Part shown: one piece after another, positions 34,516-46,094 of the stretch
How positions within the stretch are numbered: the first letter of the stretch is position 1
Layout: each line of letters opens with the position of its first letter
DNA from: Megalonaias nervosa
Taxonomy: Eukaryota > Mollusca > Bivalvia > Unionida > Unionidae
NCBI GenBank assembly: GCA_016617855.1
Contig: JAECUM010012882.1
Location: forward strand, 1-64,000
Length of the DNA: 64,000 nt
Direction: 5' to 3'
Notes under the pieces: model-generated
What the model saw: the letters and a program-made list of their open reading frames with translations, nothing else
Database searches by the model: none
What the model was told of the DNA's origin: nothing
Made by a program: the position numbers and the translations under genes

Positions 34516-35040
34516 AGATATGCTTAATACATACAAAATAAAATAATTTGACTGAATAAGATATAAAACTTGTATATTTAATTTAGATATGTGTCATATC
34601 TGGAATGGAATTGGAAATTTTCTACATGAATGACATAATTTATTGATGTAGTTTTGGAAATATTAATTTTTTGTAACAGACATAATATACGATAGCAGTT
34701 TCTCGGAATACAAAGGATGATGCAGATAACTGAAGAAAAAAAATTGGTCTGTGTAATTACTGTTGAAAAATTATTTAGAATTAATTTTTAAATTTAAAAA
34801 ATGCATTGGTTAAATGCCGTCTGCTGGGCATTCTGAAGTGTTTACTCCCAATGATGCATACCCATACTACATATTTTTAAAACCATTTTCAGTTGTGTAC
34901 AAACACATACTGATCTTACATTGATACCAATACATATACCCCCTGTTTGTACCAATATTTAGGAGGTATTCGAAACTGACACATGAATTGGAAAGGGCCT
35001 GTTGCATGTATCTCTCAGTAACATATATTGTTCTATGCAG
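34516..35040. other. End of intron 4
   Basis: AT-rich sequence up to the TM6 exon acceptor; nothing else recognised. Confidence 0.55.
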
Positions 35041-35144
35041 GTTTGGGTGAACGCAGCTGCGCAGAACTTCAATTCATTGGGGATAGCTTTTGGTGGAGTA
35101 ATTACCTTGGCAAGCTATAACAAATCTCACAATAAGATTCTGAA
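35041..35144 (+). CDS. SLC6 transporter exon: TM6
   Basis: Acceptor ttctatgcag, donor gtaagt. Encodes [19 protein letters not shown] then [15 protein letters not shown], the unwound TM6 helix of the substrate and Na1/Cl sites. The Gln of AAQ and the Ser of NSLG, which contribute to the chloride site in vertebrate members, are kept. The usual FF before Ser is FN here. Ends with two bases of a Lys codon. Confidence 0.97.
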
Positions 35145-35278
35145 GTAAGTTTTCTGTCAGGTCTGGTGATGTCTTTAAATTGAGTTGTCTAGAAAGTTTT
35201 TTTTAGAAAAAGTACATGTTTATTGCATCTGATAAATTGTGCCAATGTAAGCAGTAACATATGTAGTCACTTGTAACC

Positions 35279-35453
35279 TGGGTCCAACTGCAAACAACAT
35301 AGAAACTGATCTGTCATTGCATGAGGCACTGGCAGATCAGGGTTTATGTTGTTTGTTCTACTGATTAGTCCCGACATAATGCATAGAGCCAGATCTGCCA
35401 ACACTTTATGCAATGGCAGTTTTGGGTCTATGCACTTTGCAGTTGGATCCAAC
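35279..35453. repeat. 175-bp foldback / palindromic element
   Basis: Outer ends gggtccaactgcaaa and (reverse complement of right) ggatccaactgcaaa are inverted. Inside are two adjacent imperfect hairpins: caaacaacatagaaactgat with its complement around 35291-35355, and tgcatagagccagatctgcc with its complement around 35380-35432. MITE-like; no clear target duplication. Confidence 0.6.
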
Positions 35454-35668
35454 TTATAATGAAATAAGTATGGAACCTTGTGGCTGTGCGTACATAGGTA
35501 TCGTAATTCTCTTGATAAGCCTACGCTTGATCATAAACCTGTCTCCTGCCTTTATCAAATATTAGCATTTTTTTTCCTTAATAAACTCATCCCCAGCTTG
35601 TAAAAAAAGGATTAAAATATGGGCAACCATGGCTATTTTATGATCAGTAAAATATCACTATATAACAG

Positions 35669-35670
<2 letters not shown>

Positions 35671-35734
<64 letters not shown>
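35671..35734. repeat. (TG)n(TA)n microsatellite
   Basis: A short GT run passing into about 27 TA units. Confidence 0.98.
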
Positions 35735-35738
<4 letters not shown>

Positions 35739-36704
35739 TGCAGTATATCATTACATACATATAGATGTTTGTAGGGCATGACTTGCATAAAATTAAGCAC
35801 AAGAACATAAACTTTCAAGGCTATCGAGACCCAAACATTTGTTGGTATGATGTAGCATTACAAGATTTGTGTGTTCAGTTAATGCTGACTTATCCATTAA
35901 CCAGGCAGATATGCCAGACTAAAGCAAACCCAATTTCGTTTTCCTTTTATGTTTCATCTTGAAATTAATACCATGCCAACAAAGTTAGGTGTAGTCATCA
36001 TTCTTTAAATTTCATCTCTAAGCTGTTGTCAAGTGGCATAGGGTAAAGTGGCATAGGGTCAAGAAAGAAGACATGGGAGTGACTTTAATCTTTATATCTG
36101 GTAACTTTTAAAGTTTGTTTCAGAAACATTATTGGTTTCAAAATAAAATGGGCTAGCTTTTTTGGTCTTACATAATTTAATCAATAAATTGAATGTAATG
36201 GCTGTCAAAATTGTAGAAAAATCATGATGCTGTAGGAAATGTTCATATGGGAGATCTCGCTGTATAAATGTTGTAAATCCCTACCTTTCACTGTCAGTAG
36301 ACTGGGAAGAGGGCTACAATGACTGGACTAAAATCGTAGAAGAGAACCTTACTTGCAAAGCATTTTTAACTCACATCTTTGCTGCTCTAGAAAGACATAT
36401 GAAACTTGTTTCTTTTTCTTCTTTGGCCATATTCCTTGGAGGGGGATGGGGTGGGTGGGAATGGGTTGATGACCACATCTATTTCCATCCAAAATGTGAC
36501 AGATTTTGCATCTGTTCATTAACTTTGAAGGGCTGCTGGTGCATTTATGTAAACCAGATTTTGTCTGAATTTTATTGTTAAGAAGACCTGGTCTTCTTTT
36601 TATTGTTTCTTTTTTTCTTTGTTCCCACATAAGCATCCTGCCTTGGTCCATTCCATCCATTCATACATCATTAAGTCAGCCTGCCAGCCCATCCCAAGAA
36701 GTTT
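35735..36704. other. Intron 5, with a G-quadruplex motif
   Basis: No coding feature. Positions about 36438-36465 contain G-runs gaggggg, tgggg, tggg, tggg and tggg, a second plus-strand G-quadruplex candidate. Confidence 0.5.
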
Positions 36705-37255
36705 TATTGACAGGTTGCTAACAACCACTCTATGTTGATTGCTAAGAACCACTCAATTTTGACAACAACAACAAAAAAAACCCACTCAATGTAGACAGAT
36801 TGCTAAAAATCACTCCGTGTTGACAGATTGCTAAAAACCACTCAGTGTTGACAGATTGCTGAAAACCAATGTTGATAGGTTGCTAAAATCACTAAGTGTT
36901 GACAGATTGCTAAAAATCGTTCAGTGTAGACAGTGTGCTAAAAATAACTCAATGTTGACAGAGTGCTAAAAATCACTCAATGTTGACAGAGTGCCAAAAA
37001 TCACTCAGTGTTTACAGAATGCTAAAAACCACCCAGTGTTGACAGATTGCAAAACAGTCAGTGTTGACATTGCTAAAAATCGCTCAGTGTAGTGCTAAAA
37101 ATCACTCAATCTTGACAAAGTGCTAAAAACCACCTAATGTTGACAGATTGCTAAAAATTATTCAGTGTAGACTTTTTGATAAAAACCACTCATTACATAT
37201 GCAAATTGCTAAAAAAAAGCTCACACAATGTAGATGAATTGCAAAACATAAAATT
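36705..37255. repeat. 28-bp tandem array, about 19 copies
   Basis: Unit is gacagattgctaaaaatcac followed by tcagtgtt, with many truncated or drifted copies. Confidence 0.88.
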
Positions 37256-38159
37256 CAATCTAGACATTAAATTTGACTGGTACATTGGTATGCATATGTC
37301 ATGTTTTAAGGATTTTACATGTGTTACATTTATCAGTTCTTACATATAAATTTATGTAATTTTAAAGTCTTTACATTTTATATTTTATCATAATTCCTGT
37401 TTTTATGACTTGACCATGATTTCTACAGTTTGATTGGATGTAAACGATCACATGGTACTGATCTGGAATTTTTTACACATCAGTAAATTCTGCAGACTAA
37501 TTTTGGTTCCCTGTTTCCAGGTCATTTTATGTGAAGTTTTATCTATATCAGTGCTTTACACCATAATAACAAGTGCCCCCCCCCATGATTTCCGATCAAA
37601 ATTTACAAAACCCAGATTGAAATCATCCATTTTAAGTTAAAACAGTGTAATTGCACAGACCTTGCACTCCAACACCCACCCCTTTTGCTAAAGGAGGCAT
37701 ATGGCAGGCTTTGCAAGCCAGTCTTCAGAAATTATTGAATTATTTCATTTCACTTTGAGGGCATGTTCCAGCAGCTGTTCTTAAAGGTCAGGGTCATTTG
37801 ACAAGCAAGGGATCTCACTGGAGATGACTTTGTTTTTGAAAGATCAGAATGCACAGAAAGCAAGAACAATGAATGCTATAACAGTATGTGCCATATGCAA
37901 GCATAATGTTAAAAACAGGAATAACCTGGTTTAAATGGCATCAACCAGTTTCTTTTAAATAAAAAAATTATATAACAAGCTGATGGATAACTGGCATGAC
38001 CCACTCTAACACTTTACCCTATATTACTACATAAAGAATCAACAACTCTTGGCCAACAAAGATGGGGCTGTATATTCTATTCCAGTGAAGAGGCTAATGA
38101 TAGAAAACTTCAAGCTACCCAAAAAATGAATATCATTATGGCAGTCTTGAAAATCTTGT
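37256..38159. other. Intron 5, unassigned
   Basis: Nothing recognised; a C-run at 37577-37584. Confidence 0.5.
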
Positions 38160-38420
38160 GGTCACTACTGCCCCTGAATGGATGGTCATGTTGACATGGG
38201 TTTTTTTACCTCAAGACTGTCCAATGATGTCAGTTTGGTTCTAAATGAAAATGGTGTCAATCTTACAACTAGTATGTCCACCATAGCAGCTAATTTGAAA
38301 GTTTTGTTATTGCTAAAAAATATCAGAGATGGTTTCAGCACTTGGCAATTAAAAGGAATAAATAATTTTGTCTTGAATTCCTGGAAATTCTTTTCATCTA
38401 GTTGAGTGCCAATCCCTTCG
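38160..38420. repeat. Dispersed repeat, family B
   Basis: Blocks gttgacatgggttttttacc, tctaaatgaaaatggtgtca and ttgctaaaaaatatcagagatgg recur in diverged form at 55500-56000 (tctaaatgaaaatggtctga), 60230-60600 and 61330-61870. Non-coding. Confidence 0.6.
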
Positions 38421-39339
38421 AGAGTCTCTTGTTTATTCTAGACCTCTAATTAATAATTGGTGGATTGAATATTGTCATTGGATTAGTGCAATGAAAAGCT
38501 ATAGTAACTGCAATAATAACTGGTAAGTATTACATATTTATAATTAGTTTTACCCCTCAAAAACATTATGTTACAAGGAGAGACAATAAAAGTTATTCTA
38601 AATAAGTGTCAAGTTGTTATCTCCCTATAACATAATTTGAAAAAACTTGCATTACAGGAGAGTCATATTTCTAGTTGTTGTTACAGTATTTCATTAATTT
38701 TGAATTGATTTAAGTTTTATATAGTATTTCAACATGTTTATACATTTCTTACTGGCCAAAAGATTTTTGTTTTTAAGTTAACTGTTACTTATAAATTGAA
38801 TTCAGCTGAAATTGATCAAACTTGGTAGAAAACGTTCTGGCATAGAGGGTGTTGTACACATGACAGCAATCCACCACAAAGAGGAATAGAACATTTACAC
38901 ATCTTTAAGATATTGCTGAATAGACTTGGGCACAAATCATTCAAGCATTGGGGCCTCATCAATATTGGGCCAGTTGTGTTGATTTGCCATCAGATATGAT
39001 CCAGATTTTCAGATGCTGACAACTTAATGTGGTCTAGCAGTCAAGATCATACTATTTAAATAATGACATCTACCAACTTACCACTGATAAACAAAATGAA
39101 TAATTTGATAGAAGCATCCTGGCATGAATTGCTTTAGATTCTGTACAAATACAGTAATGCCATCCACCATAAAATGTGGCATTGTTACTAAACATAGAAT
39201 AACATTTCAACTTTTTTTCCCTCAAAAGCCACTCTACAGAATTTGAGAATATTTCAGAAAGAATGTTGTGGTTTGAAGGGCTTTCATTGTTTTGGACAAA
39301 GGTTGATACTAATCCACGAGATATTTCTTTTATTTTTAG
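38421..39339. other. Intron 5, last part (family A repeats)
   Basis: From about 38800 to 39260 diverged family A blocks appear (gaagcatcctggcatgaatt, cattgttactaaacatagaa). They stop about 80 bp before the TM7 exon. Confidence 0.55.
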
Positions 39340-39464
39340 GGACACCCTGACCATTGCAGTTGTTGATGCCTTCACATGTATCTTGGCAGGGCTAGCTATT
39401 TTCTCTATTCTTGGATACCTGGCACACAATCAAGGCAAAGCTGTAGATCAGGTGGTCAGTGAAG
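39340..39464 (+). CDS. SLC6 transporter exon: TM7, with altered ion-site residues
   Basis: Acceptor tatttttag, donor gtagat. One base completes Lys; encodes DTLTIAVVDAFTCILAG then LAIFSILGYLAHNQGKAV. Aligned by eye to GABA and monoamine transporters (pattern xxN-x3-S-x3-G), the TM7 Asn that helps bind Na1 and chloride is Asp (VVD), and the Ser four residues on is Cys (FTC). Chloride-independent relatives carry an acid in this site, so chloride dependence may differ. The DNA reads gttgatgcc and acatgt at the two sites. Ends DQVVSE plus one base of Gly. Confidence 0.96.
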
Positions 39465-39879
39465 GTAGATATTCTAGCAACTGATTGCCAAGGGAACGTT
39501 TTTGTTTCCTAGCAATTGGTGCCTATGGTAACTTTTGTTTCTTAACTCGATAGGAATAATTTTTAGGAAGGGTACTCAGAAATGGTTAGCTGAGAGCAAT
39601 AAATGCACCATCATTAACCCAGATATCCAGACACAAAAAATACTTACTCTCTTTGTCTCTATAATTCGTGTTCTGATATAAATTACTAATTTTTCTGAAT
39701 ATTGTCTGGAAAAGTAATATTTATATTGTCATGTTTGTGTATCGGTATGCACAGAAAGTATTATGTTCATGTAGTCACATGGGTTGTATTATATCCTTGC
39801 TTGCCAGTCAAGAACACTGGTGTGAAAACGTTTCAGTATTCTTTTACCAATAAAGAATTCTGGTTGCATTTCTGGTGTG
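39465..39879. other. Start of intron 6
   Basis: A short near-repeat tcctagcaattggtgcc / ctagcaactgattgcc just after the exon; otherwise nothing. Confidence 0.5.
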
Positions 39880-40140
39880 CTGTTTTTTTTTTTGTTTGTT
39901 GGTTGTTGTGGGTTTAATGTCATTTTTCAGCACAAGATAGACTAGACATGGCTGCCAGTATAACTGTTGGAGGAAGAATGCAGGGAAAATACCCAGAAAG
40001 AACCACCTACCGATGGGAAGGTACTGGCAAGCTTTCTCATGTACACATGTTGGCTGAGCCCAAGACTCAAAACCACGCAGACAGAGGTTAGATGGAAGTG
40101 ATCTGTTACAGTGAGTGCTTAGACTACTAGGCCATTTGGG
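39880..40140 (-). mobile_element. tRNA-derived SINE, family S
   Basis: Minus-strand copy of the SINE at 16094. The A-rich tail is the plus-strand tttttttttttgtttgttgg at the left, the tRNA-like head is at the right. Box B is eroded (ccacgcagacagagg region). More diverged than the 16-kb copy. Confidence 0.75.
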
Positions 40141-40245
40141 ACCCTCTTTTTGTTTTTAAAAACTCCGACAGTATGTTTTGCATGTACTGCCATTGGTGGT
40201 AAGTCTCACTAGACAGGACCCAGTTTTAACATCAGTATTGATTCA

Positions 40246-40815
40246 TTGACAACAGAATGTATTACCAAAATAATACATGCATATTCATATTATCTTGTGT
40301 CTGTAAACCTTAAAATTGATCCATATTTTCCATCAAAAATTCATGAAGCGATCTTGACACTAAAACTCCAAATATGGCAGTGGTACCCTAAATATATAAT
40401 GGAGCCAAATCACTTGGATTGGTATAAGAACTTAATTGAGGAATTTCACTGTTGGCGGTCAGATTACAGAAATGAAGATAGAACTGACTACACCCAAATT
40501 GAGGTTACCAGTGGGTAACAGGCCATTAAATAAAACTTAGACTATATGAACTTGTCAAGCTCATGTATTGAAGATGTTGACCATTTTCTAGGAGATAAAT
40601 GTAAACCCAGTTTGTTTTGTTGGAAAGGGGGGAAAAAAGACAGTAAATTTGCTTACATAATAAACACTTTACATGATACAAGTAAATCAATGTTACTGAG
40701 AATGGGAATTGATGTGCATGACTGGTTTGTCTCCCTTTATATGATCACTGACGTATTGCAACTCGGTGGTCATAAACTAAGTAACAGAAAGAAGCAAAGC
40801 AAACAAATTTTGTAA
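40246..40815 (+). pseudogene. Unidentified coding relic
   Basis: Two stretches of 90 and 89 codons lie in the same frame, separated by only two stops (40516 and 40531). Composition looks protein-like (WQWYPKYIMEPNHLDWYKNL; HDTSKSMLLRMGIDVHDWF). There is no tandem repeat under it. I do not recognise the family. It might be a transposon protein fragment or chance; no good start codon or splice sites are apparent. Confidence 0.3.
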
Positions 40816-41731
40816 AACTTAAATAATTTAATTATCAAGGTTATAAATGAAAATGTGAGAAGAACTTAAAGTATTATAAAGTGAATCAAAAATAATCCTG
40901 AAAAGAAAGTTCTATTCAAGTCCAAAAGAGTGAAAAGTTTTGTATAAATTTCAGAACTGGAAATGCACTGGTCCATCAAGAATTATGATGTTGTCAAAAT
41001 GGCATTGTCCAAAACTCCTCTGAATAATTCTTATTTTTTTACAAAATAATATTAAAGTCTAAAAAGCACTTTCCAGTTCCACTGAACAGTGCAAACAAAC
41101 GTTTTCTCACTCAGATATTATCTAAATACAACACAAAATACATCTGCAGACTTGATGTTACAACATGGACACAAGAAATAAGAAGGGCTCCAAAATAGCA
41201 ATGAATCTGATTGCTCATTTCTCTCCTTATATACACCTTCAAGAATCTATTACGACTATATGTTACAATATACCTCACGTGACACATCTTACTACTGAAT
41301 CTAATATTCCAAAATGCCTATTCATGTGACCTAACTCATCCAGTAAGAATTAACTTAATTCTTGTAAGATACCAAAAGCCCAATCTGTCCAATTGAAAAA
41401 GGCTGGATATCAAACATATTTACTACTAATTTTATTATTAGCAACTGTCAACACACATGTTATCATCTATTTATAGATCCTATGCAATTTTACATTTCAG
41501 ATATTTTAAAATAGACCCTATGAACATACAGAATGCAGCTATATATAGGTCATCACTTCAATTTACAGACATTAATAAAATTTACAAAAATTAGACAAAA
41601 TCGTGTACCAGGAGTTACAAAAACTATAGATATACATAACAACCATTAAATATGAAAGAAGCCATCAATCACAGATTGGCTCAATGTTCTCCTGATGGCC
41701 ATTTATTTTATAGTTTTTAAAGCGATTCATT
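40816..41731. other. Intron 6, unassigned
   Basis: AT-rich with no recognised feature. Confidence 0.5.
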
Positions 41732-42332
41732 AAGTCTGCCAACTGTCTCAACATGAAAGGTGATTTTCCTTTATCATTACTGTTAATAAGTGCACAACTG
41801 GCTTTGTTTAGGGATCTTCTTCCTGGTCATTTGTTGTAGAGCACGTCAGCTGCTTTTATTCCAACATTTTAATGACACTTTCACTTAATCCATATGATTT
41901 TCATTATACTTGTAAGATTTGTTTGCTTTCCTGAAAATTTTTATACTAGAAAAAATTATTCCAATTTTTGAAAATGCGGTGTCTGGAAAATCAGAGGGTC
42001 TGAAGGTTTTAGATAATTATGGTAGCATTAATAATAAAAGTGACTGCAGATAGTAATATTTCATTGTCATTACATTGGTGTGCAATTTTGGAAGTTTACA
42101 AAATAAATTTTCAGAAGTAACTGAGCATTAACGATTTTTGATGTACTGTTTATAAATCATATTTGTACACGAAATTGAGAAGTATTGCGCTTGTTAAAAT
42201 TACAAGAGTTGCATCAGACAATCTTTGTAAAAATTGGAAATATGGAAGAGATTCATGAAATGATTCAGTCTGAATATTTGCCTTCCAGAATTTGATATTA
42301 TTCAAGCTGTCATCATTTCTTTCTTTATTATA
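41732..42332. repeat. 601-bp tandem duplication, copy 1 (uninterrupted)
   Basis: Begins aagtctgccaactgtctcaa and ends tctttctttatta. Nearly identical to copy 2 and directly adjacent. It keeps the empty target site (ttcattatacttgtaag, about 41902-41918) at which copy 2 carries a pogo-like element. Confidence 0.95.
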
Positions 42333-44499
42333 AAGTCTGCCAACTGTCTCAACATGAAAGGTGATTTTCCTTTATCATTACTGTTAATAAGTGCACAACT
42401 GGCTTTGTTTAGGGATCTTCTTCCTGATCATTTGTTGTAGAGCATGTCAGCTGCTTTTATTCCAACATTTTAATGACACTTTCACTTAATCCATATGATT
42501 TTCATTATACACCACTCCCTCGATAACTCGCCCACAACGGGGTCCACAAACACAGACCGCACTATAAGCGAGGGACCTCCAAAAATTGAAAAAAAATTGC
42601 TTGGACATCGAGAAAACAGCGGGGGTGGGGTGGGGTGTTGGGGTTAGGGAACTTCACTGTTTAATGACTGAATCCTCATTTTACATTCACGTTGATAATA
42701 ACTTTTAATAACGCACTTTTTCTAATGAAGTTGTTTGTTATTCTGTTTAAATAACATTTATTTTCAAAATGTCCAACGTGAAAGATCGTTCCAACTGGTT
42801 TCAACAACCATTACATTAACATGAAAACCTGTGTGTATTACGTCACAGCTTTTTGTTTTCTTGATGAGTCTGGTTCCCGGAGTGGTATGGCATTGTATCC
42901 TGCCAAACTGGGAGTGAAAAGAGCAGGGAACTAGACTAACTGTCGATACACCACCAAACAAGATTCCTTTTGTTCAAAAAGCAAGCGAAATTTTCGTGAG
43001 ACAATCGTCTACATCGAATCTCAATTTTTATGCTGTTCAATTAGTACAGTATTGATATCGTGATTTCATTGGAAGTAATAATGAAACTTTTTATCATTCT
43101 TGAGGATATCTCAAAGTGCCAGTTCAAGAATTCTCTGAAACTAGCTTGCCCACTATGGTCCGTATCTGTGAAACCAAGCTCTTTATTTTACGAAATATAG
43201 AATTCTTTTCGCTTGGGTGACGTGCTATCTTTGATCACAGTTACCAATGAGTCGGTTAATTTAAGGTAGTTTATGTTACACAATAACATTTATAACAGTG
43301 TTCAATTGATCAACTGAAGTGAGTTCACCTGACATACGACCGGGGCAGCTAGATTTTAAGTTTGTAGGATTTTCGTGCCTTTTAACTTTTCTTTTATTTC
43401 ACCTCCATTATTTGATTCAAAAGACATAATTAATGTGATGATACAAAGGAGGCCAGCTTTTAATTCAGTGCAACAATGCAACAAATACTTCTGCAAGTCA
43501 GTTATCAAAACACGGTCGGCACCTAATTAGGTTCTCAGAGAAATGCTCGCGGACATAGCTGTTACGGTAGATTGACACATTTTACATTTAATTACAAGAG
43601 GACACATTGCATTTATGATGATTACACTTAAAAGGAACTAAAAGATAGAACTAGAACACAAATTTCAATTGATAAAAAAATAATTTAATTGGTATTTATT
43701 TATTAAAGTACTGCCTCCACTCAGTGTAAGTGACATTTTCATTGATCGAAATTTCCTTACATATCGTTAATTGCGGTGTGCTAGTAATGTCACTTGGAAA
43801 GAAAATGTGAAAAAATTGTGTGACTTATTTTTAAATTTGGTATTTCATAATGTTGATTAAAATTTCCAGGTCCTATCTACCGTTTTCGACGATAAAATGA
43901 GCGATATATCAAAGTTTTTGTAGCTAATTTTGATCACGATTTCCATAAAGTTCATAAAATAGGGATCTATTTTTGGGGTAATTTCTGGTTTTAAAAAATG
44001 GGATCCACACCTAACCCCGCGTTATAAGCGGGTTCGCGAGTTATAAGGGCACGAGTTATCGAGGGAGTGGTGTACTTGTAAGATTTGCTTGCTTTCCTGA
44101 AAATTTTTGTACTAGAAAAAATTATTCCAATTTTTGAAAATACGGTGTCTGGAAAATCAGAGGGTCTGAAGGTTTTAGATAATTATGGTAGCATTAATAA
44201 TAAAAGTGAATGCAGATAGTAATATTTCATTGTCATTACATCGGTGTGCAATTTTGGAAGTTTACAACATAAAATTTTCAGAAGTAACTGAGCATCAGTG
44301 ATTTTTGATGTACTGTTTATAAATCATATTTGTGACACGAAATTGAGAAGTATTGTGCTTGTTAATATTACAAGAGTTGCATCAGACAATCTTTGTGAAA
44401 ATTCCAAATATGGAAGAGATTTATGAAATGATTCAGTCTGAATATTTGCCTTCCAGAATTTGATATTATTCAAGCTGTCATCATTTCTTTCTTTATTAT
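42333..44499. repeat. 601-bp tandem duplication, copy 2 (interrupted)
   Basis: Left part 42333-42509, right part 44073-44499, split by the element at 42510-44072. Differs from copy 1 at scattered positions (for example cgtcagc / tgtcagc, tgcggtg / tacggtg). It ends where the 37-bp array begins. Confidence 0.95.
42510..44072. mobile_element. 1.56-kb pogo/Tigger-like element, copy 2
   Basis: Starts caccactccctcgataact and ends with its inverse (gagttatcgagggagtggtg), flanked by TA at 42508-42509 and 44073-44074. The uninterrupted sister sequence shows a single TA, proving insertion with TA duplication. Same orientation and full-length similarity with 17810-19361. G-runs at about 42619-42650 form another G-quadruplex candidate. 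No intact transposase. Confidence 0.95.
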
Positions 44500-45200
44500 A
44501 AAAGGGAGTCAGACCATTAATATTTATGCCAATTATAAAAGGGAGTCGGACCATTAATATTTGTGCAAATTATAAAAGGGATTTGGACCATTAATATTTA
44601 TGTTTGATATAAAAGGGAGTTAGACCCCTAATATTTATACCTATTGTAAAAGGGAGTCAGACCATTAATATTTATGCCTATTGTAAAACGGAGTGAGAAA
44701 GTTAATATTTATGCCTATTGTAAAAGGGAGTCAGACCATTAACATTTATGCCTATTATAAAAGGGAGTTAGACCATTAATATTTATGCCTATTGTAAAAG
44801 GGAGTCAGACCATTAATATTTATGCCTATTGTAAAAGGGAGTTGGATCATTAATATTTATGCCTATTATAAAAGGGAGTTGGATCATTAATATTTATGCT
44901 TGATATAAAAGGGAGTTAGACCATTAATATTTATGCCTTTTGTAAAATGGAGTTGGATCATTAATATTTATGCTTGATATAAAAGGGAGTTGGACCACTA
45001 ATATTTATGCCTATTATAAAGGGGAGTTGGACCATTGAGTCAGACCATTAAAAGTTATTCCTGTTCTAAAAGGGAGACTCTTAATATTTATGTCTGTTCT
45101 AAAAGGGAGTCAGACCATTAATAGTTATGCCTGTTATAAAAGGGAGTTAGACCATTAATATTTATGTCTATTCTAAAAGGGAGTCGGACTATTATTATTT
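44500..45200. repeat. 37-bp tandem array, about 19 copies
   Basis: Unit is aaaagggagtcagaccatta followed by atatttatgcctattat, with cagacc and tggatc variants. It abuts the right edge of the 601-bp duplication. Confidence 0.95.
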
Positions 45201-45217
45201 ATGACCTGACAGTGATG

Positions 45218-45425
45218 GAAGTTGTTGTTGTTGTTGTTGTTGTGGGGCTTAGCGCCATTTTTCAGCACACGATAGGCTATACATGGCGGCCAGTATTAAT
45301 GGTGGAGGAAGAAACCGGGAAATCCGCGGAAAGAACCACCGACCCACAAGAAGCTACTGGCAAGCTTTCTCACATATCCACATTCACCGAATCTTAGACT
45401 CGAACCCACGCAGACAGAGCAGTGA
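45218..45425 (-). mobile_element. tRNA-derived SINE, family S, 5'-truncated
   Basis: The tail is the (gtt)n run at 45219-45241. The body matches 16094 closely (gcgccatttttcagcacacg, atggcggccagtattaatgg). The head stops near box B (cgaacccacgcagac), lacking box A. Confidence 0.8.
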
Positions 45426-45791
45426 TGGAAGACTGGAGTATCTTGATTTAAGCCTGTCAGTGTACATGCAGAGTCCATCTGTCCATCTGAGTAATCTTGT
45501 TAGCAAGATGGCACAAAAACTACTTAACACAGACAAATACATTTTGGCTAGTGTATATATGTATATATACGTAAGAAATTTTTTAAGCAGTTTTATGCAG
45601 TTTTGTAATTTGGGAACTTTTTACAGAAACTTTGTTAGCATGATTAATCAGAATAATTTATGGTAGATGATAGAAATGTTTGGTAGGCATATTTTTATTT
45701 ACCAGTATATGTAAATTTCTTGATTAGATTTGCAGGTGATTATAGAATTTTGTCAATATTTTACTTATGTTTAAACTTGTTGCACTTTTCC
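45426..45791. other. Intron 6, unassigned
   Basis: No feature recognised; open frames are unsupported. Confidence 0.5.
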
Positions 45792-45972
45792 TGTGTGCAG
45801 TGTTTGTTTAAATGTTTTAAAAGCTCAAATCTTTTCATGTGTGCAGTGTTTGTTTGAATGTTTGAAAAGCTCAAATCTTTTCCTGTGTGCAGTGTTTGTT
45901 TAAATGTTTTAAAAGCTCAAATCTTTTCTTGTGTGCAGTGTTTGTTTAAATGTTTTAAAAGCTCAAATCTAT
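45792..45972. repeat. 47-bp tandem repeat, about 4 copies
   Basis: Unit is gtgtgcagtgtttgtttaaa followed by tgttttaaaagctcaaatct and tttcct. Confidence 0.93.
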
Positions 45973-46094
45973 TTGGTAATTTGATTAAGTTTGAGCCTTG
46001 TAATGTAGGTTAAAAGGTGGAAAAGACCACTTGGAACTTCTTAGACTTTTATCTTCGGACTTAGATTTTTTGGGTCAGTATCAGGGGCATACAT

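Noticed and set aside
33911..34541. Long open frames (up to 131 codons) on both strands
   Set aside because: They encode only the 38-bp array in successive frames; no domain or start context.
45283..45666. 127-codon open frame
   Set aside because: The first third is antisense SINE; the remainder shows no motif.
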